From the NCBI RefSeq assembly GCF_000971975.1, contig NZ_LAQO01000007.1, positions 242,171 through 306,170 on the forward strand: a stretch of 64,000 nucleotides of DNA, in the 5' to 3' direction. A program made the position numbers and the translations under genes. Source of the DNA: Paenibacillus algorifonticola (lineage in GTDB: Bacteria > Bacillota > Bacilli > Paenibacillales > Paenibacillaceae). The notes beneath the pieces are model-generated. The model was given only the letters and a program-made list of their open reading frames with translations, had not been told where the DNA came from and did not search any database. Position 1 is the first letter of the stretch. Every line of letters begins with the position of its first letter. Below are positions 26,276 to 35,379 of the stretch, in pieces.

Positions 26276-27244
26276 ATGAGAAAAGATTGGCTTTCTTGTA
26301 TCGGTCAGACGCCGCTCATACAGCTGTCAAAGCTGTTCACGAATGATCGCGGCATTACCGTGCATGCCAAGCTGGAAATGCTTAACCCGAATGGCAGCGC
26401 GAAGGACCGCTCCGCCGTTCGCATCATCTCTGCGGCCTTGGAGCAGGGACGCATCGGGCCCGGCTCTGTCATCATCGAATCCAGCTCCGGCAATATGGCG
26501 ATCAGCCTCGCCGCGATCTGCTCCTATCTCGGCATGCGGTTTATTAGCGTCGTAGACCCTAGAACGACGCAGCAAAACATTCGCATTATGCGCGCTTACG
26601 GTGCCGACATTGAGCTCGTTGAGGAGCCAGATCCAAGCACGGGCGAGTTCCTCCCTGCCCGGTTGAACCGGGTTCAGCAGCTACTTGTCGAGATTCCGGG
26701 CAGCTATTGGCCGAATCAATACAACAATGAGCATAATTATATGTCGCATTACGAAGGTACCATGCAGGAAATCGTGAAGGCGCTGGGCAGCGTCGATTAC
26801 GTCGTTGGCGGCGTCAGCACCTGCGGCACGATGCTCGGTTGCGCGCAATATGCCCGCGACCATAAGCTGGATACGAAAATCGTGGCGGTCGATGCGGCGG
26901 GAAGCGTTATTTTTGGCGGTGTCAGCGGAAGCAGGCTGTTTCCGGGCCTCGGGGCTGGCATCGTTCCTCCGTTCGGGCAAAGCCGGTTTATGGATTATGC
27001 GATAAAGGTTAACGATGCCGATATGGTCACTGGCTGCCGAATGCTGGTGAAGCAGGAGGCGATTTTGGCCGGGCCATCCTCCGGCGCCGTTATTTATGCC
27101 CTTCAATCGATGATGCATGAACTGCCGGATAGCGCCGTTTGCGCCGTTATTTTGCATGACCGCGGCGAACGTTACATGGATACAGTTTACAATGATGATT
27201 GGGTTGCACAGCAATTCAATCATGGGGAAGGAGAACGAGTGTGA
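26276..27244 (+). CDS. sbnA: SbnA-like 2,3-diaminopropionate biosynthesis synthase
   Basis: 322 residues, a PLP enzyme of the cysteine synthase family. The PLP lysine is in LNPNGSAKDRSAVRI (about residue 43) and the substrate loop ESSSGNMAISLAAI follows. The closest pattern is SbnA of staphyloferrin B biosynthesis, which joins O-phospho-L-serine and glutamate to give N-(1-amino-1-carboxy-2-ethyl)-glutamate. The presence of an SbnB-type partner directly downstream with a 4-bp GTGA overlap makes this assignment much stronger than cysteine synthase. It begins 16 bp after the PaaK-like gene. AGGAGG is 12 bases upstream of the ATG, slightly far. Confidence 0.88.
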   Translation: MRKDWLSCIGQTPLIQLSKLFTNDRGITVHAKLEMLNPNGSAKDRSAVRIISAALEQGRIGPGSVIIESSSGNMAISLAAICSYLGMRFISVVDPRTTQQNIRIMRAYGADIELVEEPDPSTGEFLPARLNRVQQLLVEIPGSYWPNQYNNEHNYMSHYEGTMQEIVKALGSVDYVVGGVSTCGTMLGCAQYARDHKLDTKIVAVDAAGSVIFGGVSGSRLFPGLGAGIVPPFGQSRFMDYAIKVNDADMVTGCRMLVKQEAILAGPSSGAVIYALQSMMHELPDSAVCAVILHDRGERYMDTVYNDDWVAQQFNHGEGERV

Positions 27245-28263
27245 TTTATCTTGGAGATGAACAAATCCGTGCCGTTGGACTCCATTGGCATGAGCTCGCG
27301 AATAGCATTGAAGATGCTGTGCATGTGATGGATAACGGCGATTATGCCCAGCCAGTAAAGCCTTATTTGCGCTACGGCGGCAATGCTGCAAACCGAATCA
27401 TTGCCATGCCCGCCTATGTAGGCGGCAGCATCCATGCAGCTGGAATTAAATGGATTGCCAGCTTCCCTGGCAATCTGAATACCGGAATGCCGAGAGCGCA
27501 CAGCCTGCTGGTGCTGAATGATGCAAATACGGGCAAGCCGTATGCGATTTTAAATGCATCGCTGCCGAGCGCAGCACGGACAGCAGCCGTTAGCGCCTTG
27601 CTGCTTCGCCATTATTTGCATGCGCGCAGCAAGCAGCATCCCAGCGAACCGCATCGCATAAAGCTTGGTATTATTGGCTTCGGCCCAGTCGGCCAGCTGC
27701 ATTACGACATGTGCGGGAAGCTGTTCGGCGATTGCATCGATGAAGCTTATGTTTATGACATTCGCGGGGCGGAGCTGGATGATATCACCCCCGCCGCTAC
27801 TGCTGCCGTCGATGGAAGGGAACGCGGTCTACGGCAACGAACCAAGGTGGCAGACAGCTGGCAGCAGCTATACAGCCGCTGCAACGTGATTATTACTTGT
27901 ACGGTGAGCGACAGGCGCTACATCGATCTTCCGCCGCTTCCAGGCAGCCTGCTGCTGGACGTTTCGCTGCGCGACTATACCTCCTCCGCGTTGAGCAGCA
28001 TATCCGCCATCATCGTCGATGACTGGGATGAGGTGTGCCGAGAAAATACCGATATCGAGCTGCTGCATAAGGAGCGGGGGCTGACGAAAGCCGATACCCG
28101 CTCGCTTGCCGATGTCGTATGTCGCGGCGTGCTTGCCGGATACGATCCGGCTGAGCCTGTTCTATTTTGCCCCATGGGAATGGCCGTCTTTGATATTGCA
28201 ACAGCCAGCTACTGGGTGCGGAAGGCAAGGGAGCTCGGAATTGGACTGGAAATCGGAAATTAA
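27241..28263 (+). CDS. sbnB: SbnB-like 2,3-diaminopropionate biosynthesis dehydrogenase
   Basis: 340 residues of the ornithine cyclodeaminase/mu-crystallin family, with the NAD-binding motif LGIIGFGPVGQLHYDMC (about residue 140). SbnB oxidatively hydrolyses the SbnA product to L-2,3-diaminopropionate, 2-oxoglutarate and NADH (known). The GTG at 27241 overlaps the sbnA stop (GTGA) and follows GGAAGGAG, so the two are translationally coupled. In staphylococci SbnAB feeds a siderophore pathway, but no siderophore synthetase is in this window. The operon ends at a hairpin just downstream. Confidence 0.88.
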   Translation: MIYLGDEQIRAVGLHWHELANSIEDAVHVMDNGDYAQPVKPYLRYGGNAANRIIAMPAYVGGSIHAAGIKWIASFPGNLNTGMPRAHSLLVLNDANTGKPYAILNASLPSAARTAAVSALLLRHYLHARSKQHPSEPHRIKLGIIGFGPVGQLHYDMCGKLFGDCIDEAYVYDIRGAELDDITPAATAAVDGRERGLRQRTKVADSWQQLYSRCNVIITCTVSDRRYIDLPPLPGSLLLDVSLRDYTSSALSSISAIIVDDWDEVCRENTDIELLHKERGLTKADTRSLADVVCRGVLAGYDPAEPVLFCPMGMAVFDIATASYWVRKARELGIGLEIGN

Positions 28264-28277
28264 TCGGGTAAATACAA

Positions 28278-28314
28278 GCAACCGCCGACCCTCACGAGGA
28301 GGATCGGCGGTTGC
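28278..28314. terminator. Hairpin after the sbnAB operon
   Basis: A perfect 11-bp stem GCAACCGCCGA/TCGGCGGTTGC (28278-28288 with 28304-28314) with a 15-base loop between convergent genes. The T-tract is poor, so termination may be weak. Confidence 0.6.
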
Positions 28315-28343
28315 TGCGTTAACGTCAGCCTGCTTTGCCTATT

Positions 28344-29873
28344 TTATTTCGCTGCCGCCCATGCATCAAGCTGCTTCTGTTTCTCAGCAATGATTTTATC
28401 GATGCCTGCTGCTTTCAGCTTGGAGATAAAGTCTGGCAGTGCTTTTTCAGGATCAAGCGTACCCGTTTCCAAGCCAAGCTTGTATTGATTCAGTACATTC
28501 GTTACCGAAGCAAACTCGGTCTTCACTGACGCGGAATCGAAAGTAAAGCCTAGTGCTTTGGATTTTGTTGCGTTTTTGTTAAATTCATCTGTTTCTTTCC
28601 AAATATTCGGGTTGTCCCCTTCAAAAGAGTAGGACATGAACTGGTTGCCGAACAACCAGCCTGTATTCGGGTTGTAGCCACTATTGTTGGCATCTACGCC
28701 ATCTGCGTATTTAATGACGTTTTCTTGATCGGTTTTTACATAATGCTTGCCTTCAATGCCCCAGTCCATCATGTTGATTACATCTTTGTCGCTGTACATC
28801 AGGTTCAGAAACTTCATGGATGCTTCAGGATTCGTCGCATTGCGCGGAATACCCCACATAATGTTGGTTACCGTTTCTGTTTTGGAAACTGGGGCCGTAA
28901 TTTCACCTTTCACAATTGGCGTACCTACAATACGCGATTCCTGCATCTCGATGCCCGGTTTAAGGTTCGCTACATAAGCAGCTGTACGGCCCGCTTTAAT
29001 CAAATCCGCGATGCCTTCTTTGTTCGTCGCTGCATCCTTCAAAATATAACCCGCTTGGTACCAGCCGCGAATACGCTTGAGCAGCTCCGCATATTCTGGC
29101 GTTTCAAAGTAGTTGACTACTTTTAAATCATCCTGCCCATTGTTAATCAGCACGCCGAAGCCGTCACCTAATTTATCAAGCTTAAGCAGGTAGTCAGCAA
29201 TCGATTGCCCAGCCGCTCCCGGAGAGATAGCCGCCATGTTCGGCTCTTTCTCCTTCAGCGTTTTCATCATGCCTTCCAAAGCGTCAAGCGAGTTGATTTT
29301 GGCAGCGTCGATGCCGTATTTATCAGCCAGATCCTTACGGATCAGCACGCCATAATTGACCGCCAAATCGCGAATCGAAGGCACGGCATATATTTTGCCG
29401 CCAATGCTGCTTGCTTTAATAAAATCTTCGCCTACTGCCGATTTAATGCCTTGTCCATGCTGCTCAAGCAGATCATCGAGCGGAAGCAACTGGCCCTTCG
29501 CCACTTGCGGTGCATATCCAAACGTTGCGCTGCTGCCCGTTACAATCAGATCCAGCTTCTCATTGCTCGTAAGCATGAGGTTCATTTGCTGATTCCAAGC
29601 GCCGATTCCGATTGGGAGAAGCTTCACTGTTGCATTAATTTTCTCTTTAGTCAGCTTGTTCAGTTCATCCTGTACCGCTTGCAGGTCAGTAGGCGTGTTG
29701 CCAAACGTCACATACGCAACGGTAAGCTCTGCCGCCGCATCTGTTTTGCCTCCGGAATTGGTAGCACCTGCCGTGCCCGCCTCTCCATTGCTGCCCGTGT
29801 TGCTGCCGCCGCATGCGCTCAGCACCAAGCCAAGGATGAGGACCAAGCTAATCATCGTTGTTATCCTTCTCAT
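28344..29873 (-). CDS. Extracellular solute-binding lipoprotein (LipO/YtcQ-type)
   Basis: 509 residues with a lipoprotein signal ending in an LSAC lipobox, followed by a glycine/serine linker and a family 1-type binding fold (AAELTVAYVTFGNTPTDLQA). Long binding proteins of this type (about 500-560 residues) pair with LplB/LplC permeases. The permease genes at 21492-23381 lack a binding protein, so this is their probable partner. GGGGGA precedes the ATG. It lies downstream of the YesN/YesM-type pair, 134 bp from the regulator stop, with a candidate CcpA site in between. Confidence 0.9.
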   Translation of the reverse strand: MRRITTMISLVLILGLVLSACGGSNTGSNGEAGTAGATNSGGKTDAAAELTVAYVTFGNTPTDLQAVQDELNKLTKEKINATVKLLPIGIGAWNQQMNLMLTSNEKLDLIVTGSSATFGYAPQVAKGQLLPLDDLLEQHGQGIKSAVGEDFIKASSIGGKIYAVPSIRDLAVNYGVLIRKDLADKYGIDAAKINSLDALEGMMKTLKEKEPNMAAISPGAAGQSIADYLLKLDKLGDGFGVLINNGQDDLKVVNYFETPEYAELLKRIRGWYQAGYILKDAATNKEGIADLIKAGRTAAYVANLKPGIEMQESRIVGTPIVKGEITAPVSKTETVTNIMWGIPRNATNPEASMKFLNLMYSDKDVINMMDWGIEGKHYVKTDQENVIKYADGVDANNSGYNPNTGWLFGNQFMSYSFEGDNPNIWKETDEFNKNATKSKALGFTFDSASVKTEFASVTNVLNQYKLGLETGTLDPEKALPDFISKLKAAGIDKIIAEKQKQLDAWAAAK

Positions 29874-29986
29874 TCGTAATTCCCCCGATGCTCTTTAGTA
29901 TCGAGATTCTGCTCGTCTGTAGCGAGTGAATCTATACTCATTGTAGAGAATCTCTATGCCCGCTACTGCCCCGCAAACGACTTTTC

Positions 29987-30000
29987 GGTAAGCGTTTTCC
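29987..30000 (-). promoter_or_regulatory. Candidate cre (CcpA) site before the binding protein gene
   Basis: The minus-strand 14-mer GGAAAACGCTTACC matches 12 of 14 positions of TGWAANCGNTNWCA. It lies between the response regulator stop and the binding protein start, suggesting glucose control of the transporter. Confidence 0.45.
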
Positions 30001-30007
30001 GACCATT

Positions 30008-31618
30008 TCATTTCCTCTGCTGCTCCAGCTCATAATTTTGCCTAAACTCAAGCGGATTAAGTCCCGCATACTTCTTGAACATCCTCGAAAAATGCGAGAA
30101 ATTCGCATAGCCGACATGCACCGCAATCGCGCTTACCGGCATATCCGTCTTCATGAGCAGCTCCTTGGCTACTTGAAGCCGTTCCTGGAGCAAATAATCC
30201 GAAATCGACAGCCCGGTCTTCTTTTTGAAAATACGGGTTAAATAGTCTGGATTCAGGAACACATGATTCGCCAGCTCCTCACGCGTAATTTCCTTGTTTT
30301 GATGCAGCTTAATATAGGCAATAATTCGCTCCACGACCGTCTGTGTCTCTTCTACGGACTTGGCATAATCGGCGGCTTTGGTGACAATATGCTCGATCCA
30401 TGCATAAATATCGGTTACCGAGCGGCTGGCCCGACTGGATAGCTCAATCGATTCGTCATCGCCAAACAGCTGATTCGCCTGGATGCCCTTGAGCTGAAGC
30501 ATATAATACATCATTTGCAGAAAATCCTGATGAAACGTATGCAGCCGCTTCGCATCAAGCGTTCCCAGCTTCGTGCACTCCTTGAGATGGGCATCGATTG
30601 CCGCGAGCAGCTTGTCCTTGGAGCCTTCCTTCAGCAGCACCGCCCACAGGCTTAAATCCGGCAGCTTCATCTCCGGCGTCAGGCTGGACTTGCCGCTTGT
30701 GTGCAGCACGATGTTGCTGAGCGTTACATTGTCCTGATCAAGGCTCGCGAGCCGCCTTGTCATAGCCGACAGCTGATTGCTTGGCACAGGCTCGCCAATG
30801 TAGCAGGAAAGGTCGCAATAAAAATATGCATTGCAGGCCGCGATAAACAAGGAGCAGCGTTCTCGCAGAGCTGCGAGCCCAGGCTCGTCATTTTGCTCCA
30901 AAGGCAGCAGCGCTACAAGCTTATCTTTGTCCCACTGCACCAGATGCCCATAGGAGCCGTGGTTCAAAATCGTCTCCTCCGCCGCATTGCGCAGGGCAAT
31001 CTCCATAATTTTCTCATCGCGCACGGACAGCTTCTTGCGCCAGCGCTGGATAGAAATAAGAATCGGCATATGGCGCAAATGCTCCATATAAGGCAAATAC
31101 CGTTCCGCCGCCGCCTCTTTAATCGAGCTTTCATAAGCTGGAATCGTCTGGTTCAAAATATCCAGCCAAAACCGCTCCGTCATAATCGGCTGCTGCTTAA
31201 ACCAATATTGCCCGTATTCGCTGAACTGGGCGAGCTCGCTGTCCTTGTTGATTTTGTCGGTCGCTTTGACAATGACCTTCTCCAGCTCCGCATACGGAAT
31301 AGGCTTCAAAATATAATCGAGGCTGCCGAGCTTCATCGCCTGCTTCGCAAATTCAAAATCCGCGTGGCAGGTCAGAAACACCGATTCGGTTTTCGGATAT
31401 TTCTCGCGTACCCACTCCAGCAGCTCCAGCCCGCTGCCCTGCGGCATTTCGATGTCGCACAGCATCAGGTCTACGGCCTGCTGGTCGAATATTTCCTTCG
31501 CTTGGCGGATATTATAGGCGGTGTACACAACACTTACCTGCAGCTTGTCCCAATCGATCGCCGATTCAATCGCCTTCACCGCATGTACTTCATCATCTAC
31601 AATGAGCACAGAATACAT
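30008..31618 (-). CDS. YesN-type response regulator (receiver plus AraC HTH)
   Basis: 536 residues. The N-terminal receiver domain has VLIVDDEVHAVKAIES and phospho-acceptor Asp in LMLCDIEMPQGSG (about residue 55). A long middle region follows, and the C-terminal ~100 residues are an AraC-type DNA-binding domain (ISDYLLQERLQVAKELLM, ending IAVHVGYANFSHFSRMFKK). AAGGAGG precedes the ATG. It is directly downstream of its YesM-type kinase gene. Such pairs control adjacent sugar transporter operons; here the binding protein gene downstream and probably the LplBC permeases and GH43 gene are targets. Confidence 0.93.
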   Translation of the reverse strand: MYSVLIVDDEVHAVKAIESAIDWDKLQVSVVYTAYNIRQAKEIFDQQAVDLMLCDIEMPQGSGLELLEWVREKYPKTESVFLTCHADFEFAKQAMKLGSLDYILKPIPYAELEKVIVKATDKINKDSELAQFSEYGQYWFKQQPIMTERFWLDILNQTIPAYESSIKEAAAERYLPYMEHLRHMPILISIQRWRKKLSVRDEKIMEIALRNAAEETILNHGSYGHLVQWDKDKLVALLPLEQNDEPGLAALRERCSLFIAACNAYFYCDLSCYIGEPVPSNQLSAMTRRLASLDQDNVTLSNIVLHTSGKSSLTPEMKLPDLSLWAVLLKEGSKDKLLAAIDAHLKECTKLGTLDAKRLHTFHQDFLQMMYYMLQLKGIQANQLFGDDESIELSSRASRSVTDIYAWIEHIVTKAADYAKSVEETQTVVERIIAYIKLHQNKEITREELANHVFLNPDYLTRIFKKKTGLSISDYLLQERLQVAKELLMKTDMPVSAIAVHVGYANFSHFSRMFKKYAGLNPLEFRQNYELEQQRK

Positions 31619-31638
31619 ATAAAATCCTCCTTTGCATG

Positions 31639-33390
31639 CTAGCTATGTTCCGTTCCCGTATTCATGGGCAGGATGATTTCGACGAAGGCTCCTCCGCCAT
31701 GCGCGTTGGCGAATGAAAGCTGCGCCCGCCCTTCATAAAGCAGCCGCAGCCGTTCGCGTACGTTCCATATGCCGACCTGTCCTCCCTGCTCCCTGACTAA
31801 ATTCCTGCCTTCCTGAAGCTCCAACAGCACCTCTTCATCAAAGCCTTTCCCGGTGTCCTGCACGACAATGCGCATTTTAGGCTCATCCGTCGTATCGAGC
31901 AGCTCGATGCGAATTTGGATGTGTACAGCTTCATCCAGCGTAACCGCGTATTTCACCGCATTTTCAACGAAGGATTGAATGACTAGCGGCGGCAAGCTGG
32001 CCTGCAGCATATAATCTGGCACTTCTATGCTGCTCGTCAGGCTGCTTGGATAACGAAGCTCCTGAATGCGGATATAATTGCTCACATGATCCAGCTCCTG
32101 CTTCAGTGAAACAAAGCTGAGGTTGCTGCGGAACATATAGCGGAAATAACCGACCAAACACATCGTCAGCTCTTGAATCAGCTCATAATTTTTCACCTGC
32201 GCCAAGCTGTACATCATATTTAAGGAATTCATGAAAAAATGGGGATTAATTTGCAGCTGCAAATGCTGCAATTCCGCCTTTTGCTTGCTAAGCTGCTCCT
32301 CATACACATCAATGCGCAGCTGCTGAATATCTGCCATCATCGTATTGAACGTTTCCGTCACCAGCTGAAATTCCTCGGCGCTTGGTGCTGCCTTGATTCG
32401 AACATCTAGATTGCCTTCGCGAATGCGCTTCATCGCTGCCAGGATGCGGTTGAGCGGCAGCAAAATTTCCCGACGCAGCATGAACAGCCCTAGCGGCACA
32501 ATAATGAGCGAGCCAAGCGCAACAAATGTGACCAATCTCCTCAGGTAAGGGAGATTTTCCAATATTTTCTCATCCGGTATGACGGCAACGAGATTAAAAT
32601 CTCCCCGGGTTGACGGCGAACCTACGACAAGAAACCGGGTTTTGTCTCCGGTCATGTAATAATGCTCCAGGCTTTGATTAAGATCAATGCCATAATCCTG
32701 CTGCAGCGTCGACCCCGTGAGCGGAATACCGCCGCTTGTCGTCAGCAGCGACTGCCCTTTTTCACCCAAATCAATGAGACCGAGTGCGCCAATTAGACGA
32801 TTGGCATTGACCCAAGCGCCAATGTAGCTGCCGCCCGATTGAACAATATGGTAAATATAATATTGCTTGTCGAGCTCCGTAATTTTCCAATCGGCGGAAT
32901 GGAGCAATGCCCCGTTATTATCCTTGTCCACCACGAGCCTGGATAAAAAAATCCGCATCTTCTCCCGCTCGACAAACGGCCTTCCCATTTGTGGAATAAG
33001 CATTAATTCCTTCTGCTGATCGGAGTAGGTGAAAAAACCATCCATACTTTTATAAATCGACAGCCCCTGCGAAAGCTTGTTGGACAAGCTGATTTTCGCC
33101 ATATAATATTCGTCCGGCTGGCTTGTGGTGCCCATTACTAGCAAATCCGGATCTACAGCGGCGATACTATTCACATATTGATCAACATCCTCCAAGCTCT
33201 GGTCGATCTGATCCATATACAAGGTCATCATATTCCGGTTCGAGTTTGCCACCTGATTGCGTACGACATCAATCGAATAAAAGCTGTTATACAGCAGCAA
33301 TACAATGAGCGGCAGTGTAAACAGCAGAACGCTGGTGAGCAGTCTCGTTCGAATCGAGCTCCACGATAAAATTTGCAATCGTTTGTACAT
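31639..33390 (-). CDS. YesM-type sensor histidine kinase
   Basis: 583 residues from the ATG at 33390, which has a GGGGGG site nine bases upstream. Transmembrane segments at about 13-33 and 285-305 flank an extracellular sensor domain. A HAMP domain follows (LPLNRILAAMKRIREGN). The His_kinase domain has its phospho-acceptor in QINPHFFMNSLNMMYSL, and the ATPase domain shows VIQSFVENAVKYAV and DTGKGFDEE. It is translated just ahead of the YesN-type regulator. Expected to sense a sugar or cell-wall fragment outside the cell, possibly through the lipoprotein at 28344. Confidence 0.93.
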   Translation of the reverse strand: MYKRLQILSWSSIRTRLLTSVLLFTLPLIVLLLYNSFYSIDVVRNQVANSNRNMMTLYMDQIDQSLEDVDQYVNSIAAVDPDLLVMGTTSQPDEYYMAKISLSNKLSQGLSIYKSMDGFFTYSDQQKELMLIPQMGRPFVEREKMRIFLSRLVVDKDNNGALLHSADWKITELDKQYYIYHIVQSGGSYIGAWVNANRLIGALGLIDLGEKGQSLLTTSGGIPLTGSTLQQDYGIDLNQSLEHYYMTGDKTRFLVVGSPSTRGDFNLVAVIPDEKILENLPYLRRLVTFVALGSLIIVPLGLFMLRREILLPLNRILAAMKRIREGNLDVRIKAAPSAEEFQLVTETFNTMMADIQQLRIDVYEEQLSKQKAELQHLQLQINPHFFMNSLNMMYSLAQVKNYELIQELTMCLVGYFRYMFRSNLSFVSLKQELDHVSNYIRIQELRYPSSLTSSIEVPDYMLQASLPPLVIQSFVENAVKYAVTLDEAVHIQIRIELLDTTDEPKMRIVVQDTGKGFDEEVLLELQEGRNLVREQGGQVGIWNVRERLRLLYEGRAQLSFANAHGGGAFVEIILPMNTGTEHS

Positions 33391-33549
33391 CTGAACATGC
33401 CCCCCGTTCCCCGCGGCTAATAAATGCAAGGGTATACCGCCATTACAATGAAACTTAGCACGGGCGGAGAAGAAAGATCAATCATTCACGAGAAATTTGT
33501 CGAAATTTCTTACAAAAATCGCCTCGGCTACCGTACGCTGCCTAGACTG

Positions 33550-35076
33550 CTAAGCTTTAACCTCATATTTGAACCAGTCGAAATACGCTGGTACCGTACT
33601 ATTTTTCCCATTTCCCGTCGCATAAAGCCCGGTATACACACCCGTAAAACCGCCGGCCACCTCTTTGGATAACATGGCACATTCTCCCGTTCCCAATACA
33701 TGCGGCTGTCCGCCCGGAGCCGAAAAAGCAAACGTATATTGCGCAGCATCGGCTTCAATGCTTAGCTCAATCTGAGCGTCGTTATATGCTGCTGCCTGTT
33801 CTATTTTCCACAGGCTTCCGATTCGGCGGCGCAAAATCACCTGCTTGGTGCCCTCCAGCCTCGTCAGCGCAATTTCATAATGATAGCGCTCATTCATGAG
33901 CACCGTCAGTCCCGCTTCCTCCCCATCGTGCTGCGGCTGAAACTCCAATAGTGTCGACCATTTAGCCTGAAAATGCTGCTGCCTCCGCCCGACAAAAGCG
34001 GGCGACTGCGTATCATCCAGCGCATGGGCGCTGCCATGCAGCGTCAGCCAGCCCGGACGCTCCGCCAGCGACCAGCTCTCCGCACCGGGATTGCGTAAAA
34101 AATTCCAATAAAGCGCCAGCTCCGGCTCATTAAAATCATCCTGCTCCCGCCACTCTATCTGCCCGCTTGGCGGGAGTGCCGGGGCATCCAGCTCCACAGC
34201 TGCGCGCCCGTTATGCCCGATGATCGGCCAGCCGTCCTCCGTCCACGTTACCGGCGCACCAAACGTTTCGCGTCCCAGGTGATGGGCTGCCGGATAGCCA
34301 ACAGGACGAATGCCGAGAAATACAGCCCACCATTCCCTCTCGGAAATTTGGACAAGCTCGGCATGTCCCGTCGCTTGAATCGGGCTGTCCGTGCTGCGCT
34401 GCGTCAAGATCGGATTGTGCGGACAGCTCTCAAACGGGCCAAAAGGAGCTTTGCTCCTTGCAGCCGTCACCATATGCCCATATTCGGTGCCGCCCTCAGC
34501 TATGATGAGGTAATACCAGTCACCGATGCGGTAAAGATGCGGTCCTTCGGGGAAAGAGCCGCCTGTCCCTTGCCAGATGAATTTCCGTTTGCCGATTAAA
34601 CGCCCCGACTCGATATCCAGCTCCGACTGATAAATGCCGAGCGGCTCGCTGCTGAAAGGGACGCTTGTTCCGGTAATGTAAACTTTTCCATCTTCGTCGA
34701 ACATGAGCGACGGGTCAATGCCCGGCCATTCGTCCAGCCATACCGGATCAGACCAAGGCCCCTCTGGGCTGTCCGCCCAAACATAAAAATTTTTGAATAC
34801 GGTTACATTAGTTGTGATCATATAGAAGCGCCCATTGTTATATCTAATGGTCGGCGCAAAAATCCCTCTGGAGCTTGGGCTGCCATGCAGCGGCAGCTGA
34901 TTTTCCCTGGTCAGGCAGTGTCCAAGCTGCCGCCAGTTGACCATGTCCGTGCTATGAAAAATCGGGACGCCCGGAAAATATTCAAACGAGCTGGTCACCA
35001 AATAAAAATCGCCACCTACACGGCACACACTCGGATCGGGATAAAATCCGCTTAAAACAGGGTTAGTAAAACGCAT
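33550..35076 (-). CDS. GH43 glycoside hydrolase (beta-xylosidase/arabinofuranosidase)
   Basis: 508 residues from the ATG at 35076, preceded by AGGAGG; the open frame runs 19 codons further upstream without support. The N-terminal five-bladed propeller holds the GH43 triad: Asp in GFYPDPSVCRVG (base), Asp in WPGIDPSLMFDEDG (pKa modulator) and Glu in GGSFPEGPHLY (acid). The C-terminal ~200 residues form the beta-sandwich of XynB-type members. No signal peptide, so it acts inside the cell on imported oligosaccharides. It lies upstream of the YesM/YesN pair on the same strand. Xylosidase and arabinofuranosidase activities cannot be told apart here. Confidence 0.88.
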   Translation of the reverse strand: MRFTNPVLSGFYPDPSVCRVGGDFYLVTSSFEYFPGVPIFHSTDMVNWRQLGHCLTRENQLPLHGSPSSRGIFAPTIRYNNGRFYMITTNVTVFKNFYVWADSPEGPWSDPVWLDEWPGIDPSLMFDEDGKVYITGTSVPFSSEPLGIYQSELDIESGRLIGKRKFIWQGTGGSFPEGPHLYRIGDWYYLIIAEGGTEYGHMVTAARSKAPFGPFESCPHNPILTQRSTDSPIQATGHAELVQISEREWWAVFLGIRPVGYPAAHHLGRETFGAPVTWTEDGWPIIGHNGRAAVELDAPALPPSGQIEWREQDDFNEPELALYWNFLRNPGAESWSLAERPGWLTLHGSAHALDDTQSPAFVGRRQQHFQAKWSTLLEFQPQHDGEEAGLTVLMNERYHYEIALTRLEGTKQVILRRRIGSLWKIEQAAAYNDAQIELSIEADAAQYTFAFSAPGGQPHVLGTGECAMLSKEVAGGFTGVYTGLYATGNGKNSTVPAYFDWFKYEVKA

Positions 35077-35256
35077 ATCATTTCCTCCTCTAGAAGTATC
35101 GTTAAAATCACTGAATAACCCTCTTCCCCACACTTCGCATGCTTTTTCACCATTGTAATAGCGTATTCCTAATTTCAGCCACCGCTTGCTTGACCTTATG
35201 CTAGCAGTTTAACGACTTTTTTCATGGGAGGAAGCTGGCAAGCCGCTATTTTCCAC

Positions 35257-35306
35257 AAAAAAAAGCCTCCCCTCCCCGCATGACATGCGGTTCAGGAAGA
35301 CTTTTG
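35257..35306 (-). terminator. Intrinsic terminator of the nitroreductase/MsrAB transcript
   Basis: On the minus strand a long imperfect stem with a perfect inner CCGCATG/CATGCGG palindrome is followed by eight T residues. The rest of the 35077-35379 gap shows no other clear feature. Confidence 0.8.
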
Positions 35307-35379
35307 TTATTGGCCTAACGAATAACTATTCTTTTCAAGCTGAAAGCTTTTACCTTAGGCAATCAGGCAAGCCTGGCAC

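Noticed and set aside
30701..31642. 313-codon plus-strand frame opposite the YesN-type regulator
   Set aside because: Antisense to a clear response regulator, with no ribosome site or recognisable motif.
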